Source: Ornithomonoglobus_A sp045532455
Lineage (GTDB): Bacteria; Bacillota; Clostridia; UBA1381
Assembly: GCA_045532455.1 (NCBI GenBank)
Contig: JAZSFX010000005.1
Location: forward strand, 11,137 to 75,136
DNA length: 64,000 nt
Direction: 5' to 3'
Below the pieces are notes generated by a model, which saw only the letters and a list, made by a program, of their open reading frames with translations, did no database searches and was not told where the DNA came from. Shown in pieces: positions 17,808 through 25,241 of the stretch (the stretch's first letter is position 1; the number at the start of each line of letters is the position of its first letter). A program made the position numbers and the translations under genes.

Positions 17808-18566
17808 CTATCGACTTAGAGCATCAATACATATTTCTTGCATTTTTCGCTCGTTTCTTATAACAGGGACTTTTATATAATGCATTTCCGCTCCTTGCAA
17901 CAATACAACACCTTCGCCAATTTCAAAAGCTCTATTACCTATTTTTTCTATGTACTCTTTGGGTATCAACATCTCGTATATACTTTTGATAGGTGCTCCC
18001 ATAATAATTATAACCCCATAATTTAATCTGCTACCTGTCGGAAATGCAGTTGCATCCGGTCTTTGACATGAAACAACAAGTCTAACGGCAAGAGAGCGAC
18101 CTAACATAAGTATTTCCGAAACTTTTCGCATAACACTTTCCGCTTTTTTCTTATCAGTTCCAAGTAATGACAAAACATTTGCAATATATTCATCCCATAC
18201 AAGCGTAACAGGGGAGCGTGAAACATCTTCGCCTGATTGTCTTTTGTGTAGAATTTCATATACAGTTTCTAATGCGTCAATTGTTTTATCATAGGGATAA
18301 TATCGGGGACAATTTCTTAAATATGAAAAAGTATCATCCTGTTTGAAATCAGCAAAATATGTTTTTGCAGCGTTTCCATCCTCAACACATATTCGAGCAA
18401 AATATTGATTTGTTAAATAAGATTTTCCTGAGCCTGACATTCCACATATCAAAGTATGAGAATTTGTCTTTGTTGAAATGTCTGTACTTATAGGGACTTT
18501 ATCACCATATCCATACCATACATCGAAATCGTAACCAATCAAAACTCTATTAGAATGTGTCTTCAT
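17808..18566 (-). CDS. Small FtsK/HerA-like DNA-pumping ATPase
   Basis: 252 residues from the ATG at 18566 (GAGGTG upstream). Walker A GMSGSGKS and Walker B TLVWDEY, then the FtsK-type block VSCQRPDATAFPTGSRLN with RLNYGV. It lacks membrane helices and the gamma domain of chromosomal FtsK. Position before rep parallels the TcpA/Orf21 coupling ATPase of Tn916-like elements, so it probably brings the Rep-DNA complex to a secretion channel. The start overlaps the membrane protein gene by 17 bases. Confidence 0.8.
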   Translation of the reverse strand: MKTHSNRVLIGYDFDVWYGYGDKVPISTDISTKTNSHTLICGMSGSGKSYLTNQYFARICVEDGNAAKTYFADFKQDDTFSYLRNCPRYYPYDKTIDALETVYEILHKRQSGEDVSRSPVTLVWDEYIANVLSLLGTDKKKAESVMRKVSEILMLGRSLAVRLVVSCQRPDATAFPTGSRLNYGVIIIMGAPIKSIYEMLIPKEYIEKIGNRAFEIGEGVVLLQGAEMHYIKVPVIRNERKMQEICIDALSR

Positions 18567-19131
18567 ACAAAACACCTCTATCTTTTGCCTTTCGACCTTT
18601 TGCAGTTTTTATAAGAATTCTGTTTCCGTTCGACTTGCCACCATATTCAATATCAGCGATAAAGTGCAAATTGAATACATCTGCGATAACCTCTTTTTGT
18701 TCTTGCCATCTGCTCATAGGAATTTTAGAATAAAATTCACGAACAGTAACACCATTTTTAAATGTTCTTTTGTAAATGAGGATGGGACAACCATTTATTA
18801 ATTCTTTCTTATCAAAAACAAACATCAAGTCTGCCTCGTCTTTGCGTGCTGTCAATTCCCCGACACCTTGTATAATGCTTATAGAAATAATGACAGGAAT
18901 AAACACAACTAAAAAATTTAAGCAAACATTAATAATTGGTGTTAATAATGGTGGAGTATTGAACATATTAATAATTTTTCCTTTTCCATTTATAAGAAGA
19001 ACAGTACCCATCATAATAAATATCCATATAAAATTAATAAAGGGGTGATTTGAAAATTGCCATATTCCTAGCCTTATTCTATGTAAAATCTTCTGTATAT
19101 TGTAGCGTTTTCGATTGTAATTATTGTTCAA
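18550..19131 (-). CDS. Membrane protein, two helices, function unknown
   Basis: 193 residues with a basic N-terminus and two membrane segments (FINFIWIFIMMGTVLLI and LNFLVVFIPVIISISII) and a cytosolic C-terminal half. The start is TTG at 19131 with AAAGGAG five bases upstream. Overlap with the FtsK-like gene suggests the two work together, perhaps as a split membrane anchor plus ATPase. No family recognised. Confidence 0.6.
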   Translation of the reverse strand: MNNNYNRKRYNIQKILHRIRLGIWQFSNHPFINFIWIFIMMGTVLLINGKGKIINMFNTPPLLTPIINVCLNFLVVFIPVIISISIIQGVGELTARKDEADLMFVFDKKELINGCPILIYKRTFKNGVTVREFYSKIPMSRWQEQKEVIADVFNLHFIADIEYGGKSNGNRILIKTAKGRKAKDRGVLYEDTF

Positions 19132-19205
19132 GATAACTCCTTTCCGTTGACAAAGGGATGCTTTTATCCCTTTGTCAACTGTTTTATATAATTAATACTT
19201 TATTA

Positions 19206-19457
19206 CTAAGTTATATTAATTTTTCTTGCTGGAATTTTTTCAATTCGTTCAGGTTTTCCCTTGCGATTGTAAAATACTTCCAAGGCATCTCCAGGTGTTA
19301 GGCTTGGCAAAGAAATATCATCGTTTATAAACAGTCTATCGGTCATTTCTCCAGTTGTATTTTCTTCTAAAAATGAAATGAACAACTGTTGTCCCTTGAC
19401 ATTTCTTCCGTCAGTCACAAAATCTAATTTTTTTATCCCAACTAATTTTACTTGCAT
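19206..19457 (-). CDS. Small conserved element protein, unknown
   Basis: 83 residues, no signal or membrane segment, mixed beta-rich pattern with KGQQLFISFLEE, MTDRLFIN and LTPGDALEVFYNRKGK. Size and position as first gene of the module recall small single-strand-binding proteins of replicative elements, but no motif proves it. ATG with GGAGG upstream. A TTGACA at the far end of the 19458-19560 interval on the minus strand may belong to its promoter. Confidence 0.55.
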   Translation of the reverse strand: MQVKLVGIKKLDFVTDGRNVKGQQLFISFLEENTTGEMTDRLFINDDISLPSLTPGDALEVFYNRKGKPERIEKIPARKINIT

Positions 19458-19621
19458 ATATGTTTCCTCCTTTCCATCAGCGTATCATGAATAACTGAAA
19501 ATTTTAAGAGTTCTCTTGTTGCATAGTTTATCATAGATTTCACAATACTGTCAAAGAACAATTTTATACAATAAAATAATATATTTTAGCATTTAATATT
19601 ATATATAAAACAATAATATAC

Positions 19622-19650
19622 TTTACATTTCTATATAAAAGTGGTATAAT
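19622..19650 (+). promoter_or_regulatory. Promoter for the XRE-OLD operon
   Basis: TTTACA, 17-base spacer, TATAAT, ending 35 bases before the XRE start. Divergent from the core module. Confidence 0.75.
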
Positions 19651-19684
19651 TACTAAAAATATAAACAAAAGGAGTTTTAAAAAC

Positions 19685-20287
19685 ATGGCAAACAAATCTG
19701 CTCCGATTACAGTAGGAAAACGAATAAAATTACTTAGAGAAAAAAGAGGAGAAACGCAAACACAGTTAGGAATTGCAGTTGGTTTATCTCAAAAAGCAAT
19801 ATCTAATATAGAAAATGATATAAGTTCGTTAGGTATAGATATACAAACTGAATTGGCAAAGCACTTCGATGTATCTCATGATTATTTAATTACAGGAGTA
19901 GATAGTAAGTCACTGCTTTCTATCATATGTGATTATGTTTCTATTTCACACTCAACAATATCAGTTGGAGAAGATTCGTATAAAGTTCCATTTCTTAAAA
20001 TTAAATACGATTTATTAAATTATCTTTTACATTATGCGGAGATAAATGATATAATTTTTATGCCAAATGACCTTAAAGTTATGTGGCTGGATAGAATAAA
20101 TGAAAATTTTTACAAAGAAAGTGATGACAAAGAAAATTGTTATATTGAATTAATCCCTCTTATACCTCAAATGCTTTTCCCTGATGACAGCAAAAAATAT
20201 TGGAAACAAGCCGATTTAATACGAGAACTAAATAACGAATTTAAAAATATGATAAAAAACAACGCTAAAGAGAGGGATGCAATATGA
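19685..20287 (+). CDS. XRE-family transcriptional regulator
   Basis: 200 residues. N-terminal Cro/CI helix-turn-helix at about 10-65 (RIKLLREKRGETQTQLGIAVGLSQKAISNIEND). The C-terminal 120 residues match no family I can name and may sense a signal. ATG with AAAGGAG upstream. Its stop overlaps the start of the next gene (ATGA), so the two proteins are made together. It likely represses its own promoter and possibly the divergent element genes. Confidence 0.85.
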   Translation: MANKSAPITVGKRIKLLREKRGETQTQLGIAVGLSQKAISNIENDISSLGIDIQTELAKHFDVSHDYLITGVDSKSLLSIICDYVSISHSTISVGEDSYKVPFLKIKYDLLNYLLHYAEINDIIFMPNDLKVMWLDRINENFYKESDDKENCYIELIPLIPQMLFPDDSKKYWKQADLIRELNNEFKNMIKNNAKERDAI

Positions 20288-21864
20288 ACAAAATAAAAAG
20301 CATAAAATTTATAAACCACCCTATTTTAAAAGATCTTTTTTTAGATTTTTGTGATAGAAACGGAAACCCTGTAGATACCGTTATTTTTGCTGGCGAAAAC
20401 GGAACTGGGAAAAGCACGATATTAGACTGCTTATATAAAATTATTATTAGTAAAATGGACTACACGGCTCAAGTTGTTTTCGATAACAATGGCAGGGATA
20501 TTCCTATAAAATATGATTACATAAATGTAAATAATCAAAAATTCTTATATGCTTTTATTGGTCAAGAACAATGTCATCCAAGTACTATATGTAATAAATA
20601 CAAACTAAACGCAATGTATTCTGATGTAGATATAAATTTTCATTCACAAGAGGTTAGTACTGTAACTAGCCTCGAACTAGACAACTCAGCAGAAAGTCGC
20701 AAATCAAACTCTAACATCGCAAAAGACATCAAACAACTACTTATTGATATACACACGCTTGATGCATCTGATTTTATGAAAACGTTTGAAATTGCAAGAA
20801 AAAAAGGTGAAGATCTTAATACATTATTGGTAGAAAAAAGAATGCATCGTTTCACAAGAGCCTTTGATAGAATATTTGATGCATTAGAGTTTAAGGATGT
20901 TATTAATAATGGAAAAAATAAAGAGATTTTATTTGTTAAAAACGGTCAAGATATATCAATCGAATCATTAAGCTCTGGCGAAAAGCAAATTGTTTATCGC
21001 GGGTGTTTTTTACTCAAAGATGCAGAGGCAATGAATGGTGCATTTGTTTTTATTGATGAACCAGAAATAAGCCTCCATCCAATTTGGCAATCTAAAATAA
21101 TGGATTATTATAAGGAGATATTTACTAACGACTTAGGAAATCAAACATCACAAATCTTTGCAGTTACCCATTCTCCATTTATTATTCATAACGAAAACAG
21201 AAAAAATGATAAGGTAATTGTGTTATCCCGAGATGATGACGGAAACATTGTTGTGAAGGATAAAGCGGAATACTATAAATGTGATTCTTTTGAGGTAGTG
21301 CAAGATGCCTTTTCAGTCAACGAGTTTTCAAAGGACAAATCAATAGTATATCTAGAGGGAAGAACTGATGAAAAATATTTCAATAAAGCATTAGAGGTGT
21401 TTGACTTAAAGGTTCCTTTTGAGTTCAAGTGGGTAGGGTATCTCGACGAAAATGGACAAGAAGTAAATACAGGGGATAAATGTGTTGATAAAGCCTTTCA
21501 TTTTCTAGTATCTCAAGACTTACAACTAATAAATATATGTTTAAAAGATGGAGATACAAATTGTCAAACAAAAAGGACCGGAAATGTTTTTATAACATCT
21601 ATTCCTAAATATGATAATAGTAAAGGCATGAAAAAAGGAATTGAAAATGCTTTGATTCTTGATGATATTGATTTAACTTCTTTTTATACAGAAAAAGAAA
21701 AAAAGGGCGAATATGGAAATAAAACTACAATCGAAGAATTTGATAAGATGGGATGTTGTGATGCCCTTTGCGCTATGGAACAAGAAGTTTTAAGAAAAGT
21801 TTTTCAAAATTTAAAAGATGTGATATGCGAGCTAACTGTTCTCTTCAATGAAGGAAAACATTAA
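20284..21864 (+). CDS. OLD-family-like ATPase with TOPRIM nuclease domain
   Basis: 526 residues. ABC-type ATPase half: Walker A GENGTGKS (37-44), signature LSSGEKQ near 230, Walker B FVFIDEPEISLHP near 255 and THSPF. The C-terminal half has the TOPRIM residues: YLEGRTDEKYF (Glu), LKDGDT (DxD) and GIENAL (Glu). This is the order of OLD nucleases and of fused AAA15-TOPRIM defence proteins such as PARIS-type systems. Being mobile cargo with its own regulator, phage defence is the best guess (inference). Confidence 0.75.
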   Translation: MNKIKSIKFINHPILKDLFLDFCDRNGNPVDTVIFAGENGTGKSTILDCLYKIIISKMDYTAQVVFDNNGRDIPIKYDYINVNNQKFLYAFIGQEQCHPSTICNKYKLNAMYSDVDINFHSQEVSTVTSLELDNSAESRKSNSNIAKDIKQLLIDIHTLDASDFMKTFEIARKKGEDLNTLLVEKRMHRFTRAFDRIFDALEFKDVINNGKNKEILFVKNGQDISIESLSSGEKQIVYRGCFLLKDAEAMNGAFVFIDEPEISLHPIWQSKIMDYYKEIFTNDLGNQTSQIFAVTHSPFIIHNENRKNDKVIVLSRDDDGNIVVKDKAEYYKCDSFEVVQDAFSVNEFSKDKSIVYLEGRTDEKYFNKALEVFDLKVPFEFKWVGYLDENGQEVNTGDKCVDKAFHFLVSQDLQLINICLKDGDTNCQTKRTGNVFITSIPKYDNSKGMKKGIENALILDDIDLTSFYTEKEKKGEYGNKTTIEEFDKMGCCDALCAMEQEVLRKVFQNLKDVICELTVLFNEGKH

Positions 21865-21876
21865 TTTTGCGTTCAA

Positions 21877-21924
21877 GAAAAAAGAAAATGCAACCGAACG
21901 TTTTCGATTGCATTTCTTTTTTTT
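21877..21924. terminator. Bidirectional terminator
   Basis: Stem AAAGAAAATGCAA/TTGCATTTCTTT with A-run before and T-run after, between the convergent OLD-like and WG-protein genes. Confidence 0.85.
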
Positions 21925-21928
21925 GCTA

Positions 21929-23455
21929 TTATTTATTATTAATAATTACTGTAGATGTTGAACCATCCCAATCAACATTACATTCAAAAGCCTCTGCAAC
22001 GGCTCTTGCTGGAACTAAAGTCCTATTATTTATAATTTGAGCAGGAACATCTAACAATATTTCTTCGTTTCCGATTTTCATAACATTGCTATCAATTTTC
22101 AAAGTTACATTTCTTCCATCCTTTTGTGCCAAAACTGTTTGAGAACTAGGTATCCACTCAACATTTACTCCTAAAGATTCAAAGACCGCACGAACAGGTA
22201 CGAGAGTGCGACCATCAATAATAATTGGCGGTTGGTCAAATTTTATGGTGTTTCCATTTACTATAACCGATACTGCAAGGGGATTTTTTATTCGTACATA
22301 TTCATCGGTATCTTTTTTATAAACTACTGCCGTTCCATAAGCAAAATTTTCAGTGCCATTTGAATATGATGGATAGTTTTTTGATAATGCAATTACATTG
22401 TTTCCGTATATGTCAATATATCCACTCATTTCTGGCTCACTAAATTCTGCACCATCAATGCTAACATCTGTAGAACTATTTATAGTAACATTAGCAAGAC
22501 CTTCATAAAAGGAATTGGCTTCACTATATTGTGGCTTGATTACCATATTTCCGTTTTTATCAATGTAACCATACAGTAATTGTCCTTTTTCTTTTGAAAA
22601 TCGTTCATCAGGAATTGCAACAGCTGCTAACCCATTTGAAAAATGTCCCGCATCATTGTAAATCATCGGTATCACTTGTTGACCTTGTGTATTTACAAAA
22701 CCATAACTACCAAAATTGTAATCATCTGTTTTATTGAATACTGCTGCCATACCTTCGTGGAAATCCGAAACATCATCATATATCATTGGCACTACGAGAT
22801 TACCTTTTTTATCAACAAATCCACATTTCCCTGTATCTTCGTTTCCAACCATTGCATATCCGTTATAAAAATATCCAACACAATCATAAATCATGGGTAC
22901 AACTGTATTGCCTTGTTTGTCAATAAATCCATATTTACCATCATTTTTTTGTGCTTTTGCCAATCCATCATTAAATGCTTCTAATTCTGTAAATTCAAAT
23001 GGAATAACTACATTTCCACTTTTGTCAATAGCACCCCATTTTCCATCCTTTTTTACACAAGCAACACCTTCGTGAAAACCTGGTTTTTTCTCTATAGGTT
23101 GAAATGAACTCCAAAAATTTATACCTACCATTTGACTATTTATACCACTAACACCATCATATATACATGGAATTATCTCATTATTATTTAAGTCGATAAA
23201 ACCATATTTTATAGTTTCTATTGCTATATTGCCCTCGCCTGGAATGTTGATATATTCTCCTGTATTATATTTTGTTTCTTTTACTGCCATCCCCTCTGAA
23301 TATTTATCCTCTTTTGCTAAATATGGACTTGTAATTGCTTTTTCAATAATAAGTTCATCAAAAGAATAGTTTTTCTTTTCGGTTGCTATTACAGTAATTT
23401 GTGAAGAAGAAATCAAAAGAATTAGCACCCAAATATTAATAATTGCCTTTTTCAT
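21929..23455 (-). CDS. Secreted WG-repeat protein with copper amine oxidase-like N domain
   Basis: 508 residues from the ATG at 23455 behind GGAGG. Signal peptide at 1-25. About seven WG (KWG) repeats follow, each a variant of YGFIDKxGNxVVPMIYD, then a C-terminal pair of beta-alpha blocks (INNRTLVPARAVAEAF, IDGRTLVPVRAVFESLG) of the copper amine oxidase N-terminal-like domain, common in clostridial surface proteins. Probably binds the cell wall or a ligand outside; no enzyme motif. Unusual cargo for a small element. Confidence 0.8.
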   Translation of the reverse strand: MKKAIINIWVLILLISSSQITVIATEKKNYSFDELIIEKAITSPYLAKEDKYSEGMAVKETKYNTGEYINIPGEGNIAIETIKYGFIDLNNNEIIPCIYDGVSGINSQMVGINFWSSFQPIEKKPGFHEGVACVKKDGKWGAIDKSGNVVIPFEFTELEAFNDGLAKAQKNDGKYGFIDKQGNTVVPMIYDCVGYFYNGYAMVGNEDTGKCGFVDKKGNLVVPMIYDDVSDFHEGMAAVFNKTDDYNFGSYGFVNTQGQQVIPMIYNDAGHFSNGLAAVAIPDERFSKEKGQLLYGYIDKNGNMVIKPQYSEANSFYEGLANVTINSSTDVSIDGAEFSEPEMSGYIDIYGNNVIALSKNYPSYSNGTENFAYGTAVVYKKDTDEYVRIKNPLAVSVIVNGNTIKFDQPPIIIDGRTLVPVRAVFESLGVNVEWIPSSQTVLAQKDGRNVTLKIDSNVMKIGNEEILLDVPAQIINNRTLVPARAVAEAFECNVDWDGSTSTVIINNK

Positions 23456-23611
23456 AAAAAATCCTCCGTTTGTATAAAAATTTTTCTGTGAGGTATCACA
23501 TAACACATTATATCACAAGATTTCCATAAATTCAAGAATAATTTGTGAGGCGTTGGCTAACATACAAATTAAGCACAATTTGATATACTTTTATAAAAGG
23601 TGGTAGTTTGT

Positions 23612-23845
23612 ATGGAAAATATAAAAAAAGATGATACGATTTATGATATAATTCGTCGAAATATAAAAAAATACAGAAAAGAAAAAGGTATAACATCTGC
23701 ACAGTTGGCAGAGATGGTTGACCTTTCACACGATTTTATAAGACAGATTGAAAGCGAAAAAACGAGATATAATTTTTCAGTAGAAACATTATATAAAATA
23801 TCTGTGGCACTTGATGTAAGTTTAGATAATCTTATAGAAAAATAG
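23612..23845 (+). CDS. Small XRE-family regulator
   Basis: 77 residues, almost entirely one helix-turn-helix (NIKKYRKEKGITSAQLAEM, LSHDFIRQIESEK). ATG at 23612 chosen because AAGGTGG precedes it by eight bases. It is flanked by the divergent WG-protein gene and a terminator; a local autoregulator is likely. Confidence 0.85.
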   Translation: MENIKKDDTIYDIIRRNIKKYRKEKGITSAQLAEMVDLSHDFIRQIESEKTRYNFSVETLYKISVALDVSLDNLIEK

Positions 23846-23872
23846 CAACTCTTCAAAAATTATTGCACATAA

Positions 23873-23913
23873 AAAAGAAACGAGCCTGATTTATTTCAGT
23901 TTCGTTTCCTTTT
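23873..23913. terminator. Intrinsic terminator
   Basis: Stem GAAACGA/TTCGTTTC with CTGA/TCAG inside, T-rich tail, between convergent genes. Confidence 0.75.
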
Positions 23914-23935
23914 CTTTTATTGCTTATTATCAATA

Positions 23936-24991
23936 TTAACTTTCCTCATTATTCTCATCCAACCATACAAAATTAATTTTTTCATAATCAAAGATGAGTT
24001 TGTTTGTGTTGATTTTTTTAAAACAACGATTACACTTAAATGTGCCATTAATAAAGTAAAACCATGCCTTGTCAGATTCATGCATTTTCCCACAACGTGG
24101 ACAGAAAATAGGAACTTCTGCTATTGGTAAAAGTTCTTTTACTTTTTTGAAATCCGCAGGAATTGCCATTAAGTTTTTTAGTTTTAAATTCATTTCATTA
24201 ATTATCCTAGTATAACTATTTAAGACAGCAATATCATTAAACATTAAATTTACTATATTCATTGTATATAACATTACATAGGGTATAGAGGTATAGTAAA
24301 AACCAATATTTCTTTCTATAATTTTGTCATCTGGAAAAATAAAATTCAATCCTGATGGTGATGTTTTTAATTTTTGTCGGGTTGTGATTAAATGATTTGT
24401 AGCTTGTAAAATTCCATTAAGAGTAAGTTCTTCTTTTCGACTATAACGAAATTCAAACATATCAATTATTTTAGAAACTTCACCTGATTGTATTTTTTTA
24501 ATATTTTCCGCTATTTTATCTTTCTTCTTAATTATCTCATATTTTGTTACATCATTTTCTTCCATCATTAGTGCAATCAATTCATTTTTGTCAACGTACA
24601 GCCATTCAAGATAAGCCAATGTTTCTTGTAGTGGTTTTCGAAGTAACGCCCACGCAGCATTTATATTGCCATACGCTACAAGGTCAATAGAAGCATTATA
24701 GTAGTTGCAAAAACCACCTATTAGCGAAAAGAAAAGATACTTATAATATGATTCGTACAAGACATCTTTATATCCATTGTTTTTGAGCCATCCTTCGGTG
24801 TTTTTACCATTATTATCACAATATTCTTTAAATAACATTCTATCATTCTCACACTTAAAGTCTATAAATGTATTTGAAAGTTTTTTTTCGTCTGAATATT
24901 CCAGCATAGTAACTAAACAGCATCTACAATAATTCAAAAAATAATAACGCGGTAAATGTTCTTTATCTATTTTAATCTTTAATTTTTTCAT
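23936..24991 (-). CDS. Unknown protein with C-terminal zinc ribbon
   Basis: 351 residues. Mostly helical, with a central block AAWALLRKPLQETLAYLEWL and a CxxC...CxxC ribbon near the end (CPRCGKMHESD and CNRCFKK). No signal peptide. The helical block vaguely resembles DUF5677-like proteins, but I cannot assign a family. ATG start with GGATG-type weak binding site. Last cargo gene before the right end, so a defence or addiction role is possible (inference). Confidence 0.55.
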   Translation of the reverse strand: MKKLKIKIDKEHLPRYYFLNYCRCCLVTMLEYSDEKKLSNTFIDFKCENDRMLFKEYCDNNGKNTEGWLKNNGYKDVLYESYYKYLFFSLIGGFCNYYNASIDLVAYGNINAAWALLRKPLQETLAYLEWLYVDKNELIALMMEENDVTKYEIIKKKDKIAENIKKIQSGEVSKIIDMFEFRYSRKEELTLNGILQATNHLITTRQKLKTSPSGLNFIFPDDKIIERNIGFYYTSIPYVMLYTMNIVNLMFNDIAVLNSYTRIINEMNLKLKNLMAIPADFKKVKELLPIAEVPIFCPRCGKMHESDKAWFYFINGTFKCNRCFKKINTNKLIFDYEKINFVWLDENNEES

Positions 24992-25079
24992 TGAATCAGC
25001 ATCCTTTTAAAAAATAATGTTGTAAGATACTAATATATTAGTTCTTTTCTATATATTTTCACTTTTCTTTTTATGAAAC

Positions 25080-25111
25080 AAGGAGGATAGAAATCTTTTT
25101 CCATCCTCCTT
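25080..25111. terminator. Hairpin near right end of element
   Basis: Arms AAGGAGGAT/ATCCTCCTT. It lies between lysS and the zinc-ribbon gene and may now stop lysS transcription; the T-run is better on the plus strand. Confidence 0.5.
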
Positions 25112-25136
25112 AATAAAATTTTTAATATAATTTGAG

Positions 25137-25170
25137 CATGTTCTCTTTATTTGGTCGCAAATCGGTCGCA
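25137..25170. other. Right-end repeats of the element
   Basis: 25137-25152 is an exact inverted copy of 16421-16436 at the int promoter. 25152-25170 is an exact direct copy of 15106-15124 near attL. Confidence 0.65.
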
Positions 25171-25211
25171 AATTTCATATCAATCATCTCAAAATCCTCA
25201 TAGATAGAGGC

Positions 25212-25241
25212 TTTACTTATCCAAACTTTTCATTGTGGGGA
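25212..25241. other. Right attachment site (attR), inside lysS
   Basis: 27 of 30 bases match attL. On the minus strand it encodes the present LysS end PTMKSLDK and stop. Confidence 0.8.

Larger units (their letters stand above)
14971..25241. mobile_element. Integrative element with CRESS-type Rep in the 3' end of lysS
   Basis: About 10.3 kb between direct repeats 14971-15000 and 25212-25241. The minus-strand core module runs small unknown, membrane protein, FtsK-like ATPase, Rep, Xis, Int. The right half holds an XRE-OLD-like operon, a secreted WG protein, a small XRE regulator and a zinc-ribbon protein. Copies of GGTCGCAAAT-type motifs lie inside both ends. The DNA is visibly more AT-rich than its flanks and lacks the palindromic repeats found elsewhere in the window. 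No separate relaxase is seen, so transfer would need Rep as the nicking enzyme and probably a helper. Confidence 0.85.

Noticed and set aside
15000..25212. Element as a filamentous phage (inovirus)
   Set aside because: Rolling-circle Rep and a small ATPase fit, but the ATPase has FtsK-type motifs and no membrane anchor, and no coat-like tandem small membrane proteins are present.
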